Assembly (NCBI RefSeq): GCF_000423665.1
Contig: NZ_AUIK01000009.1
Span: forward strand, 248,001 to 312,000
DNA length: 64,000 nucleotides
Origin: Solirubrobacter soli DSM 22325
GTDB lineage: Bacteria; Actinomycetota; Thermoleophilia; Solirubrobacterales; Solirubrobacteraceae
Direction of reading: 5' to 3'
In this document: piece by piece, positions 25,747-33,708 of the stretch
Layout of the letters: every line of letters starts with the position of its first letter
Numbering within the stretch: the first letter of the stretch is position 1
Made by a program: the position numbers and the translations under genes
The notes under the pieces: generated by a model
Database searches by the model: none
Seen by the model: only the letters and a program-made list of their open reading frames with translations
Told to the model about the DNA's origin: nothing

Positions 25747-25783
25747 GTTGACATGGCACCAAAGTGATGCCACAATGGTGCCA
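25747..25783 (+). promoter_or_regulatory. Promoter and operator of the ribbon-helix-helix gene, leaderless
   Basis: TTGACA (25747-25752), a 17-base spacer and CACAAT (25770-25775) place the start point at or next to ATG 25783, so the mRNA is probably leaderless. Perfect 9-base arms ATGGCACCA (25752-25760) and TGGTGCCAT (25775-25783) bracket a third half-site TGATGCCAC (25764-25772). A fourth, GGCACCA, lies at 25733-25739. Binding would block the promoter. Confidence 0.6.
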
Positions 25784-26289
25784 TGGACCTTGGCCGATAC
25801 GTCGAGAACATTCATGACCAACTGACCGCGACGGCCGCCACCGGCAGCGATGAAGCCCGTGCGCTGGCCGAGCGTCTCGTCGCACCGCTGGACGCGGCGC
25901 TGCGGCTGGCCCTGCAGGACGCGCTGGCGGCCGCTGCCGAGGAGATCACGGTCGAGCTCGCTCCGGGCTCCGTCGAGCTGCGCCTGCGCGGCCGTGAGCC
26001 GGAGTTCGTCGTCACCCCGCCACCGGCCGAGGTCGCACCGGAGCCCGAAGAGGCGCCCGCGTGGACCCCGCCCGCCGAGGACGACGACGGCGGCGTCACC
26101 CGCATCAACCTGCGCATGCCCGACCGCCTCAAGGCCCGCGTCGAGCAGGCCGCGGCCGCCGAAGGCCTCTCCGTCAACAGCTGGCTCGTCCGCGCGGCCT
26201 CCGCCGCCGTCGAGCGCCCCGCCCCCGACCCGCGCCGCGCTTCGCGCACGCCGCACAGCGGCCAGCGCTTCACGGGCTGGGCGCGCTGA
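25783..26289 (+). CDS. Ribbon-helix-helix DNA-binding protein
   Basis: The 168-residue product has an N-terminal helical region (1-65), a Pro/Glu-rich linker (85-107) and a C-terminal ribbon-helix-helix domain (about 108-145: TRINLRMPDRLKARVEQAAA then EGLSVNSWLVRAAS). Such C-terminal domains occur in HicB-like and other autoregulators. The upstream half-sites overlapping the promoter fit autorepression. The DUF4097 gene follows after 14 bases with its own AAAGGA. Pairing of the two suggests one regulatory unit. There is no sign of a toxin gene. Confidence 0.8.
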   Translation: MDLGRYVENIHDQLTATAATGSDEARALAERLVAPLDAALRLALQDALAAAAEEITVELAPGSVELRLRGREPEFVVTPPPAEVAPEPEEAPAWTPPAEDDDGGVTRINLRMPDRLKARVEQAAAAEGLSVNSWLVRAASAAVERPAPDPRRASRTPHSGQRFTGWAR

Positions 26290-26303
26290 AAGGACCCGAA
26301 CCC

Positions 26304-27164
26304 ATGCCTTCCTTCGATACCCCTGGCCCCATCACCCTCGCGCTCGAGATCGGCGTCGGCGACGTCCGCATCGTCGCCTCCGAGCGCACCGACACCGTCG
26401 TCGACGTCCGTCCGAGCGATCCCGCGAAGCCGGGGGACGTGACGGCGGCCGAGCAGGCGCGCGTCGAGCTCACCGGCGGCCGGCTGCTGATCAAGTCCGC
26501 GAAGACGTGGCGCCGCTACACGCCGCGCGGCGGTGCCGAGTCGATCGATGTCGAGATCGCGCTGCCCGAGGGCTCGCAGCTGCGGGCCGAGATCGCCCTC
26601 GCCACGGTGCACGCCACGGGCCGGCTCGGCGAGTGCCGGATCGACAACGGCTTCGGCGACGTCGCGCTCGACGAGACCGGTCCGCTCGAGGTCAAGACCG
26701 GCGGCGGCGAGATCAGCGTCGAGCACGTCGGCGGCGACGCGAACGTCAAGACCGGCACCGGCGCGATCCGGATCGGCGACGTCGACGGCGCCGCGGTGGT
26801 CAAGAACTCCAACGGCGACACCACGCTCGGCGACGTCGGCGGCGACCTGCGCGTCTCGAACGCCAACGGGCGCATCGCGGTCGGCGCCGTCGGCGGGACC
26901 GCGGTCGTCAAGACCGCCAACGGCGACATCGAGCTCGCCGAGGTCGTGCGCGGCTCCATCGTCGCCACGACCGCGGCCGGCAAGGTCGCCGTCGGTGTCC
27001 GCGAGGGCGTCGCCGCGTACCTGGACCTGAACACGGGCTTCGGCGCTGTCAACAGCGCCCTCGAGGCGACCGGTGCGCCCGGGGCGGGAGAGGACACCGT
27101 CGAGGTCAAGGTCCGCAGCGGGTTCGGCGACATCACGATCCGCCGGTCGGTGGTCACGACGTGA
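26304..27164 (+). CDS. DUF4097 family beta-helix-like protein
   Basis: The 286-residue protein lacks a signal peptide. It consists of short repeated strands with Gly-Asp turns (GGGEISVEHVGGDANVKTGTG, NSNGDTTLGDVGGDLRVSNANG split at turns), typical of DUF4097/DUF4098 right-handed beta-helix proteins. AAAGGA precedes ATG 26304 by 9 bases. It is co-transcribed with the ribbon-helix-helix gene. The molecular role is unknown, and family members often sit beside regulators in actinobacteria. Confidence 0.8.
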   Translation: MPSFDTPGPITLALEIGVGDVRIVASERTDTVVDVRPSDPAKPGDVTAAEQARVELTGGRLLIKSAKTWRRYTPRGGAESIDVEIALPEGSQLRAEIALATVHATGRLGECRIDNGFGDVALDETGPLEVKTGGGEISVEHVGGDANVKTGTGAIRIGDVDGAAVVKNSNGDTTLGDVGGDLRVSNANGRIAVGAVGGTAVVKTANGDIELAEVVRGSIVATTAAGKVAVGVREGVAAYLDLNTGFGAVNSALEATGAPGAGEDTVEVKVRSGFGDITIRRSVVTT

Positions 27165-27193
27165 CGGACGCCGTCAAGAACCGATGACTGCTG

Positions 27194-27217
27194 TTGCCGG
27201 CGCCGCGGCGCCGGCAA
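27194..27217 (+). terminator. Terminator-like hairpin after the DUF4097 gene
   Basis: Perfect 11-base arms TTGCCGGCGCC and GGCGCCGGCAA with a 2-base centre, 30 bases past the stop. A second, weaker dyad GTCGAGG/CCTCGAC lies at 27244-27264. Neither has a T-run, which is common in high-GC actinobacteria. Confidence 0.5.
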
Positions 27218-27313
27218 GGAAGTCACGCGCCGTTGCCAGGCGTGTCGAGGCGTCGGACCTCGACGCATGCCCTCCACCTGGGACTCTACCCCTGCGCGTG
27301 AGGCTGCGGTCGC

Positions 27314-27754
27314 TCAATCAGGTGAGCGGTCGCTGACCGGAGCGGAGACCGGCTCGGCGGACAGCATCTCATGGTCCGAGAGGAGGTCGGTCGGGCTCAG
27401 GACGAACACCTCGCAGATCATGTCCGGGTCCTGTTGGTTGCCGCTCATGAACCCGACCACAGCACGGCCCGTGGCGTGTTCGACGACCGCGGTGAAGCGC
27501 TCGCGCATGACCTCTTGGAACTCCATGCGCTGCGCGATCACGGCGTGTCCGCGGCCGCCATCGAGCAGCGTCTGTTCCACGCGCGTGAAGCCACCGCGCA
27601 GGAGGCAGACCACCAGGTCGTCGTAGTAGTAGGTCTTGGCTTGCGACGGGCCGCGGCCGTAGTACTCCTTCAGCAGGGCGACCATGCCGTCGGAGACTGC
27701 CGTGAGTACGTCGCCGTGCGTGCCGTGCAGACTTTGTGTGTCGTCGTCAGGCAT
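27314..27754 (-). CDS. DUF2294 family protein
   Basis: The 146-residue product has a conserved core GRGPSQAKTYYYDDLVVCLLRGGFTRVEQTLL-type sequence, in which GRGP, the YYYDD tract and the following QRMEFQEVMRERFTAVVE helix mark DUF2294. ATG 27754 is chosen, as an upstream start would add 16 basic residues without homology. It stands alone on the minus strand. Distant links of this family to stress and Na+/H+ homeostasis have been proposed, but the function is not established. Confidence 0.75.
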   Translation of the reverse strand: MPDDDTQSLHGTHGDVLTAVSDGMVALLKEYYGRGPSQAKTYYYDDLVVCLLRGGFTRVEQTLLDGGRGHAVIAQRMEFQEVMRERFTAVVEHATGRAVVGFMSGNQQDPDMICEVFVLSPTDLLSDHEMLSAEPVSAPVSDRSPD

Positions 27755-27958
27755 CCGTGTCCGGAGCCTACTGGCCCGTGCCGGCCGCTTTGATACGGCC
27801 AACGCGCCAACAGCGCGCGCAGACGCACTCGACGACTCGGCTCGACGCCCGTGCAGCCCTTAGACTTCCGACGAGGGCATTGCACGGCGCGATCGGGATT
27901 CCCCGGTATCGCCGTCTGACTTCTGAATCGGCGTCGAGCGGTTTCGGAGGTCCGTGCT

Positions 27959-28777
27959 TTGTCTGCCTTCACATCGAATCCCGTGGTCGCGACCCAAGAC
28001 ACCGCGGAGCGGGAGAACTGGCATCGGACGGCTCGCGCCGGCGAGCAACGGCTGTTCGCGCGGCTGGCCGCCGAACACAGTCCTGCGGCGCGCGACGCGA
28101 TCATGGAGCAGTTCATGCCGCTCGCCCGCAAGCTGGCGCGACGCTACCGCAACGTCGAGGACATCGAAGACCTCGAGCAGATCGCCGCGATCGGACTCAT
28201 GAAAGCGATCGACCGCTTTGACCCCGAGCGCGGTCTGGCGTTCTCTTCGTTCGCCTTTCCGACCATCCTGGGCGAGCTCAAGCGCCACCTCCGTGATCGT
28301 GGCTGGTCGGTTCGGCCGCCGCGCGACATCCAAGAGCTCGTCGCACGTGTCGAGCAGTCGGCGAACCGGCTCGCATCAGACCTGGGGCGCTCCCCCACCG
28401 TCGGCGAGATCGCCGAGCACGTCGGGAACACGGTCGAGCAGGTCCTTGAAGCGATGGGGGCCGCGAACGCGCGCCATGCCGCTTCACTCGATCAACCCCG
28501 CGACGCCGACGGCCCCGGCAGCCGCGGAATGGAGATCGCGATCGACGACCCCGGCTTCGCGGCCATCGAGAACGCGGTGCTGGTCAACAGCCTGATGCAT
28601 GACCTCACCCAGCGCGAGCTGGTGGTCTTGCATCTTCGCTTCCGCGAGGACCTCACGCAGGTGCGCATCGCCGAGATGGTCGGTCTCTCGCAGATGCATG
28701 TCTCGCGGATGATCCGCAGAGCCATCGAGAAACTGCAGGCGGCAGCGATGCCGGCGACGACCATCGAGCAGCCGTAA
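27959..28777 (+). CDS. SigB/SigF-type RNA polymerase sigma factor
   Basis: The 272-residue sigma-70 group 3 factor has region 2 (DLEQIAAIGLMKAIDRFDP, FSSFAFPTILGELKRHLRDRGW), region 3 (SVRPPRDIQELVARVEQSAN) and a region 4 helix-turn-helix (LTQVRIAEMVGLSQMHVSRMIRRAIEKL). The start is TTG 27959: GGAGG lies 8 bases upstream, while the nearby GTG at 27954 is in another frame. No anti-sigma factor gene is adjacent, which is unusual for this group. It probably directs a general stress regulon. The downstream gene starts 5 bases after its stop and is probably co-transcribed. Confidence 0.92.
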   Translation: MSAFTSNPVVATQDTAERENWHRTARAGEQRLFARLAAEHSPAARDAIMEQFMPLARKLARRYRNVEDIEDLEQIAAIGLMKAIDRFDPERGLAFSSFAFPTILGELKRHLRDRGWSVRPPRDIQELVARVEQSANRLASDLGRSPTVGEIAEHVGNTVEQVLEAMGAANARHAASLDQPRDADGPGSRGMEIAIDDPGFAAIENAVLVNSLMHDLTQRELVVLHLRFREDLTQVRIAEMVGLSQMHVSRMIRRAIEKLQAAAMPATTIEQP

Positions 28778-28781
28778 GCCT

Positions 28782-29294
28782 GTGTCCGTCCTGCACCCTC
28801 AGGCGCCGTCCGGCGATCGCTTCGCCGGCATCTGCGAACGCCTGGGCCTCGAAGACCCGGACCTGTTCGCGCCGCGTCGCGCCGCGGTCCTGTCGGCGTT
28901 CGAAGCCGTAGCGCGGCTGAACGCCTCACAACTTCGGACGATCATCCGCGCGCAACGGCCGCGGGTCACGATCCGAGCGCCGGACCACTCCGTGACCCTC
29001 AACCGCGAGTTGAGGACTGCTCTGAGCTGTTTGCGCGAAGAGGCCCGCGAGCAGGGCCGCCTGGTCGCGCTCGGCCAGGCGTGGGCGGGCTCGAACCAGC
29101 TGATCGCCCTCATGACGATGCGCCGTCCCGTTGTCACCCAGGTCGTCGCCAGCGCCGTCGCAGGCGAGGTCCTCTGCCGACTGCTCGACGATGTCCAACC
29201 GCGCCGGGTGCTCAGCCGCGAGGACGAGGATCTCCTGCGCCATCCGTGGCGTCAGGCACACCCCCTCCCCGCGTATTTCCGCGCCCGGCGCTAG
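28782..29294 (+). CDS. Unknown protein co-transcribed with the sigma factor
   Basis: The 170-residue product starts at GTG 28782, 5 bases after the sigma factor stop. No domain is recognised. It is mainly alpha-helical, Arg-rich and without membrane segments or signal peptide. Its place behind a SigB-like gene would suit an anti-sigma partner, but neither the HATPase motifs of RsbW/SpoIIAB nor zinc-binding HxxxCxxC residues are present. It therefore remains a hypothetical protein, with coding potential supported by operon position and codon bias. Confidence 0.65.
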   Translation: MSVLHPQAPSGDRFAGICERLGLEDPDLFAPRRAAVLSAFEAVARLNASQLRTIIRAQRPRVTIRAPDHSVTLNRELRTALSCLREEAREQGRLVALGQAWAGSNQLIALMTMRRPVVTQVVASAVAGEVLCRLLDDVQPRRVLSREDEDLLRHPWRQAHPLPAYFRARR

Positions 29295-29309
29295 GCGGGC
29301 GGCCTGCGA

Positions 29310-30338
29310 TCAGGCGTTGGCGAGCTCGCGCTCGGCGGCGTTGAGCACGCCGGTGCGGTTCTTGTGCGCGCGCTCGTAGGTGCGGACCTGCTGGACGCGC
29401 TCGTCATCGCCTTCGGAGAGGACGGCGACGATGTCGGACGCCGTCAGCTCGTCGTATCCGGGCCACGGCTCGTCGCCGCGCAGTGAGGCGACGCGGTTCG
29501 TGACCGTGGTGCGGTCCTGGTTCTTGCGCTCGTACGCGTCGACCTTCGCCAGGTCGACCTGCGAGAGCTCGGTGAGCCGCTCGACGATCTCCTGCGCGGT
29601 GAGCGAGTCATAGCGGGCGATCGCGAGATCGCTCTCGGACGCGACGGCGCCCTTGATCTCGCCTTCGGCGCGGGCGACGCCCGGCACCTTGCGAGCCTGG
29701 CGCGCGGTGCGCTTGGCCGCCTTGGCCGTCGTCTTGGCGGCGTCCTTGGTCGCCTCGCCGGCGTCGCGGACCGCGTCCGCGGCGCCCGTCGTGGTGACGT
29801 CGTAGGACGGCTGGTCCTTGAACTCGGCACGCACGACGGCGTCGGTCAGCTTCGGGATCTCGCGCTGGACGCGGGCGAGCATCTTCTCCTCGTCGGCCAG
29901 GATCGAGGCGGCCAGCCGGGCCGTCTGCGTGTCCCCGACGGACGACGCGAGCCGCTCGAGCGCCATGTAGGTGGCGATCTCCAGCGCTTCGCTCGAGTAC
30001 GCGTCCTTGCTGTTCTTGAGCACCTTCTCCTCGCCGCCGGAACCGCGCAGGAGGTTGAACGGCGTCTTGCCGAGGGCCACGACCTGGCCGGCGGCGGTCC
30101 CGACCAGTCCGACGACGGCGGTCAGCGGGTTGGATCCCTGACCTAGCGCCTTCAGGCGCTGGCCGACGCGGTTCGCGTGGTCGCGAGTCTGGTCGAGGTG
30201 GGTCTCGAGCGCGGTGCGATACTCGCCGCGCGGGGTCATCGCGATCTGCGCTTGCAGCTCGCGCACCAGCGCGTGCTCCATCTCATGCGCCTCGTTGAGG
30301 TACTGCACGACCTTCTGCTGCTGCTTGGACTCACTCAT
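29310..30338 (-). CDS. Ferritin-like (DUF892/YciE-type) protein with tandem C-terminal helical repeats
   Basis: The 342-residue product has a ferritin-like four-helix part (1-165) with glutamates and histidine in EAHEMEHALVRELQAQI and DEEKMLARVQREIP. An Ala/Lys-rich helix (about 185-225) follows. Two repeats of about 45 residues, beginning YDSLTAQEIVERLTELSQ and YDELTASDIVAVLSEGDD, each end in a YExxxxxRTxVxN motif. A good GGAAGGA precedes ATG 30338. Family members respond to stress, and a regulatory link to the nearby sigma factor is inferred. The leader and first codons are nearly identical to those of the gene at 39461. Confidence 0.75.
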   Translation of the reverse strand: MSESKQQQKVVQYLNEAHEMEHALVRELQAQIAMTPRGEYRTALETHLDQTRDHANRVGQRLKALGQGSNPLTAVVGLVGTAAGQVVALGKTPFNLLRGSGGEEKVLKNSKDAYSSEALEIATYMALERLASSVGDTQTARLAASILADEEKMLARVQREIPKLTDAVVRAEFKDQPSYDVTTTGAADAVRDAGEATKDAAKTTAKAAKRTARQARKVPGVARAEGEIKGAVASESDLAIARYDSLTAQEIVERLTELSQVDLAKVDAYERKNQDRTTVTNRVASLRGDEPWPGYDELTASDIVAVLSEGDDERVQQVRTYERAHKNRTGVLNAAERELANA

Positions 30339-30486
30339 GAGTCGTCCTTCCGAAGTCTGGGGCGTGGATCTTGCGGACGGCGACCGTGAGGATCGTCACG
30401 TACAGCCATGCCGGCGACGACGAGGTCACCGGCGTTCGCAAAGAGAGAAGCGCGGCGAGGTGCTCGTGCGCTTCCTCGTCCAAGCC

Positions 30487-31938
30487 TTACCGGGACGGTG
30501 GACCGTCAAACGCGCGTTCGCCCTCTGTGTCCTCGCTCACAGCGAACGCATGTTCCTGCGCGACCACCGGGATACGCCCGAGCTGGTGCAACTCGGCCGC
30601 GATCAAGGCCGGGAGCTCCCGCACCTCGGGTAGCGCGTCCGGGTCGGCGTAGCAACCGAAGAAGAGCTCCTGGCGGTAACGCACCATTCCGATCGCGAGC
30701 GCATGCCCCTGGGCGATGGGTACGACGGAATAGACCTCTTCGAGCCCGCATCCCAGGAGGTAGAGCGAGCCTCTCGGGGCCGGCGACTGCGACACGGTCA
30801 GATTGAACTGCCGCGGCGCGGCCATCGCCTTGGCGGCCGGCGATCGCAGCGGTGCGGGCAGCAGTCCCGCCGCCCGATAGAGCGTCCGCGTGCCCATCGG
30901 CCGGTCCGTCTCCTTGAGCCGTTGGGTCTGCTCGCGCACCCAGTGCAGTCGGTCCAGGGGTGAGTCCAGATGGACGGGCAGCGCGATCGTGATCATGGAG
31001 ATCTGGTTGCCGGCGGCGGTGTCGCCGTGGCGGCGCATGCTCACGGGAACCATCGCCTTCAACGGTCTGAGCGGCGGCTGGTCGCCGTTTGGATGCAGGA
31101 GCGTTCGCACCGCGCCGGCGACGGCGGTGAGGCCGACGTCGTTGAGGGTGCCGCCGGCGCGTCGCGCGGCTCGGAGCTCGTCGCGCCGTGCGTGGTAGCC
31201 GACCAGCGTGCGACGCGCGCCGATCGGGACGTTGAGCGCGCTCGGGGGCGCCGGTGACAGGGCCTCCTCGGCGGCCGCGCCCAGCACGCGCCTGGCGTCG
31301 CGGAGCGCGTTGGACGCGGTCGTCTGCGCGTGTGCGGCGGCGCTCGCCCCGGTGCGCAGCGCGCCCACGCCATCGGCGAACCCTCGCGTGACCGCGTCGA
31401 GCGCCCAACCGACTCGACCCGGTCGCCCTTCGGGCTGCCAGGGGACCGCATCCTGCGACGCCAGGTCGGGCTCGGCGTCGAGGATCAGGCTGACGATCTG
31501 CAGCGCGGCCAGTCCATCGACGAGCGCGTGATGGATCTTGCCCACCATCCCCACCCGTCCGTCCTCGAGCTGAGGAACCAGGAAGATCTGCCAGAGCGGC
31601 CGCGACCGGTCCAACGGCGCGGAGAGGACCGCCGAGCGCAAGGCCTCGAAGCTCGCGCCGCTGACCCGGTCGTCGGGCGGCGTCAGCTCCACGATGTGAG
31701 CCCGGAGGTCGAAATCGACGTCGTCGATCCACCGGGGCTCGGACAGACCCAAGGGCGACGGGTCCAGCCGCCAGCGACACCACGGCACCTCGTGCAGCCG
31801 TCCGGCCGCCCGCTCGCGAAGCGCCTCGACCGACGGGCGAGGACGGCCGGATGGCGCCGCGAACACCGCGCTGAATCCGACGTGCATGTGCGACCGCGCG
31901 GACTCCAGGCGCAGGAACGAGCCGTCCAATGGGGACAG
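30487..31938 (-). CDS. Wax ester synthase / diacylglycerol acyltransferase (WS/DGAT)
   Basis: The product of about 483 residues carries the active-site HHALVDG (HHxxxDG), the opening LSPLDGSFLRLES and the PLDRSRPLWQIFLVPQLEDGRVGMV region of bacterial WS/DGAT enzymes, which make triacylglycerol or wax esters from acyl-CoA. The C-terminal NLTVSQSPAPRG and GHALAIGMVRY strands are present. The start is unclear: no ATG, GTG or TTG lies between GTG/ATG 32103 (inside the divergent nucS) and a TTG at 31929 that would remove the conserved LSPLD. I give CTG 31938 as a minimum. A frameshift or rare start is possible. Confidence 0.8.
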   Translation of the reverse strand: MSPLDGSFLRLESARSHMHVGFSAVFAAPSGRPRPSVEALRERAAGRLHEVPWCRWRLDPSPLGLSEPRWIDDVDFDLRAHIVELTPPDDRVSGASFEALRSAVLSAPLDRSRPLWQIFLVPQLEDGRVGMVGKIHHALVDGLAALQIVSLILDAEPDLASQDAVPWQPEGRPGRVGWALDAVTRGFADGVGALRTGASAAAHAQTTASNALRDARRVLGAAAEEALSPAPPSALNVPIGARRTLVGYHARRDELRAARRAGGTLNDVGLTAVAGAVRTLLHPNGDQPPLRPLKAMVPVSMRRHGDTAAGNQISMITIALPVHLDSPLDRLHWVREQTQRLKETDRPMGTRTLYRAAGLLPAPLRSPAAKAMAAPRQFNLTVSQSPAPRGSLYLLGCGLEEVYSVVPIAQGHALAIGMVRYRQELFFGCYADPDALPEVRELPALIAAELHQLGRIPVVAQEHAFAVSEDTEGERAFDGPPSR

Positions 31939-32048
31939 ACGCCTGCCGTGCTCTGCCTCGGAGGCGTTGGCTATTGAAGACGGTTCCGTTCGAGACAGGG
32001 TAGACCCCGGGCATCGGTGTCCGGGCGACCGCGTACCCTCGACCGGGT

Positions 32049-32717
32049 ATGCGCCTGATCGTCGCCCGCTGCTCCGTCGACTACACCGGCCGCCTGACCG
32101 CACACCTGCCGGAGGCGCTCCGCCTGATCATGCTCAAGGCCGACGGATCTGTGCTCGTCCACGCCGACGCGGGCGGCTACAAGCCGCTCAACTGGATGAC
32201 GCCGCCGACGGCCGTGATCGAGGAGGGCGACACGATCACCGTGCGCAAGGTCAAGGGCGATGACGCCCTGGAGATCACGCTGCACGAGGTCGTCTCCGAC
32301 GTCACCCACGTGATGGACTTCGACGCCGATCGCCTGTCGAAGGACGGCGTCGAGGCCGATCTCCAGGTCGCGCTGGCCGAGGCGCCGCACTTCTGCGGCG
32401 AGGGTTTCCGCCTGGTGCGCCGCGAGTGGCCGACCGACATCGGCCCCGTCGACCTCATGTGCCGCGACTCAGCCGACGGGTGGGTCGCGGTCGAGATCAA
32501 GCGCGTCGGCACGATCGACGCCGTCGAGCAGCTCTCTCGCTACCTCGAGCGCATCCGCCAGGACCCCGGCAAGGCCGACTGCCGCGGCGTCCTCGCCGCC
32601 CAGAGCGTCAAGCCGCAGGCTCGCGTCCTGGCCGAGTCGCGCGGCCTGTCCTGGGTCGAAGTGGATCTGGCAGAGCTGCGCGGCGAGCGCGAACCCGCGC
32701 TGACCCTGTTCGCGTAA
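32049..32717 (+). CDS. nucS: Endonuclease NucS (non-canonical mismatch repair)
   Basis: The 222-residue protein matches actinobacterial NucS/EndoMS over its full length. The N-terminal DNA-binding domain begins MRLIVARCSVDYTGRL and contains GYKPLNWMTPP. The C-terminal RecB-like nuclease has GPVDLMCRD and AVEIKR (the D and ExK catalytic residues) and the QLSRYLERI helix. NucS cuts mismatched DNA and replaces MutS/MutL in actinobacteria. The gene stands alone on the plus strand between two minus-strand genes. Confidence 0.95.
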   Translation: MRLIVARCSVDYTGRLTAHLPEALRLIMLKADGSVLVHADAGGYKPLNWMTPPTAVIEEGDTITVRKVKGDDALEITLHEVVSDVTHVMDFDADRLSKDGVEADLQVALAEAPHFCGEGFRLVRREWPTDIGPVDLMCRDSADGWVAVEIKRVGTIDAVEQLSRYLERIRQDPGKADCRGVLAAQSVKPQARVLAESRGLSWVEVDLAELRGEREPALTLFA

Positions 32718-32748
32718 GCATCGCGGCGGGCCGCTCCGATCAGAACGT

Positions 32749-33168
32749 TCATTCGCCGTTGAGGGTGAGGATGAGCGAGCGGGCGCCGCCGCGGTCGCGG
32801 TGCTCGCACAGGTAGATGCCTTGCCAGGTGCCGACGGCGAGTCCACCGCCGCTGACCGGGATCGTCAAAGAGGGGCCGAGCAGCGAGGCCTTGATGTGGG
32901 CGGGCATGTCGTCGTCACCCTCGAGGGTGTGCGTCCAGTAGCGGGCGCCCTCGGGGACGGCCTCGTTGAACCAGGTCTCGAAGTCGTCGCGCACGTCCGG
33001 CGAGGCGTTCTCGTTCAACGTCAGCGAGGCCGACGTGTGGCGGATGAAGACGTGCAGCAGCCCGGCCCGCAGCGAGCGCAGCTCGGGCAGCGCCTCCAGG
33101 ACGTCGCGCGTGATCAGGTGAAAGCCGCGTGGACGCGGGCGCAGAGTGATCTCTCGCTGGACCCACAT
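32749..33168 (-). CDS. YjbQ/UPF0047 family protein
   Basis: The 139-residue protein covers the whole UPF0047 family: HVFIRHTSASLTLNENASPDV, the D-Hx2 region HTLEGDDDMPAHIKASLLG and the end GTWQGIYLCEHRDRGGAR. Some members show weak thiamine-phosphate synthase activity, and the true role is unsettled. ATG 33168 fits the usual MWVQREITL start. It is followed on the same strand by no close gene. The upstream gene at 33184 ends 15 bases before its start and may be co-transcribed. Confidence 0.88.
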   Translation of the reverse strand: MWVQREITLRPRPRGFHLITRDVLEALPELRSLRAGLLHVFIRHTSASLTLNENASPDVRDDFETWFNEAVPEGARYWTHTLEGDDDMPAHIKASLLGPSLTIPVSGGGLAVGTWQGIYLCEHRDRGGARSLILTLNGE

Positions 33169-33183
33169 GCGGGCCTACGGTAC

Positions 33184-33594
33184 CTAGCCGCGCAGGCCGC
33201 GGATCCAGGGTCGATCGCGGTCCGTCGCGACGTTGTCGTCGAGCGAGAGCCGCAGGCCCTCGGGAAGTTCCGGCGTCGGCCGGACCGACGCGGTGAAGGC
33301 GGACGCGGCCTCGGTGAGCGAGTGCGCCCGCCCGGCTGCGCCACGCGTCGACGCCCGCTGGGTCCTCGCCGGCGCGGGTCGCTCACGTCGAGGCGGGAGA
33401 GCGGCCTGGACCGGCGGCTCGGCGGGGGCGACCGGCTGCGCGGTCCGCACGCGCGCACCGGCCTCGTGGTTCTCGAGATCCGCGGCGCGGCCGCCGACCT
33501 CTCTCAGCATCCGGTCGCGCTCCGCCGATGGTGGGAGGCGCGTGAGCTGATCTCGTAGCGCTCGCAGCTGCTTGAGCCGGTCGCGATCGTCCAT
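33184..33594 (-). CDS. Hypothetical protein, charged and Ala/Pro-rich
   Basis: The 136-residue product has a helical N-terminus (DRDRLKQLRALRDQLTRL ... ERDRMLREVGGRAADLENHE), a low-complexity Pro/Ala/Arg middle and a short C-terminal strand region. No domain is recognised, and no membrane segment or signal is seen. It lies directly upstream of the YjbQ gene on the same strand. Coding is supported by codon bias and position only. Confidence 0.5.
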   Translation of the reverse strand: MDDRDRLKQLRALRDQLTRLPPSAERDRMLREVGGRAADLENHEAGARVRTAQPVAPAEPPVQAALPPRRERPAPARTQRASTRGAAGRAHSLTEAASAFTASVRPTPELPEGLRLSLDDNVATDRDRPWIRGLRG

Positions 33595-33640
33595 GGCGCC
33601 TTCCCTGTCGATACCCGTCCAGTCCGTATCGGCACGTCAG

Positions 33641-33661
33641 GCGCGGAGCTTTAGCCCGCGC
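33641..33661 (-). terminator. Hairpin after the glycosyltransferase operon
   Basis: GCGCGG and CCGCGC arms flank AGCTTTAGC, 48 bases past the stop at 33709. The inner GCTTTAGC is itself a dyad and resembles the loop of the hairpin at 7360. A weak terminator is the likeliest role. Confidence 0.4.
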
Positions 33662-33708
33662 GCTGGAGTTGGCGCGTCGGCAACACAGCAGCTCGTGGCG
33701 TCTGCGGC

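Noticed and set aside
32103..32104. WS/DGAT starting at 32103
   Set aside because: It would overlap the divergent nucS coding sequence by 55 bases, with an N-terminus unlike the family.
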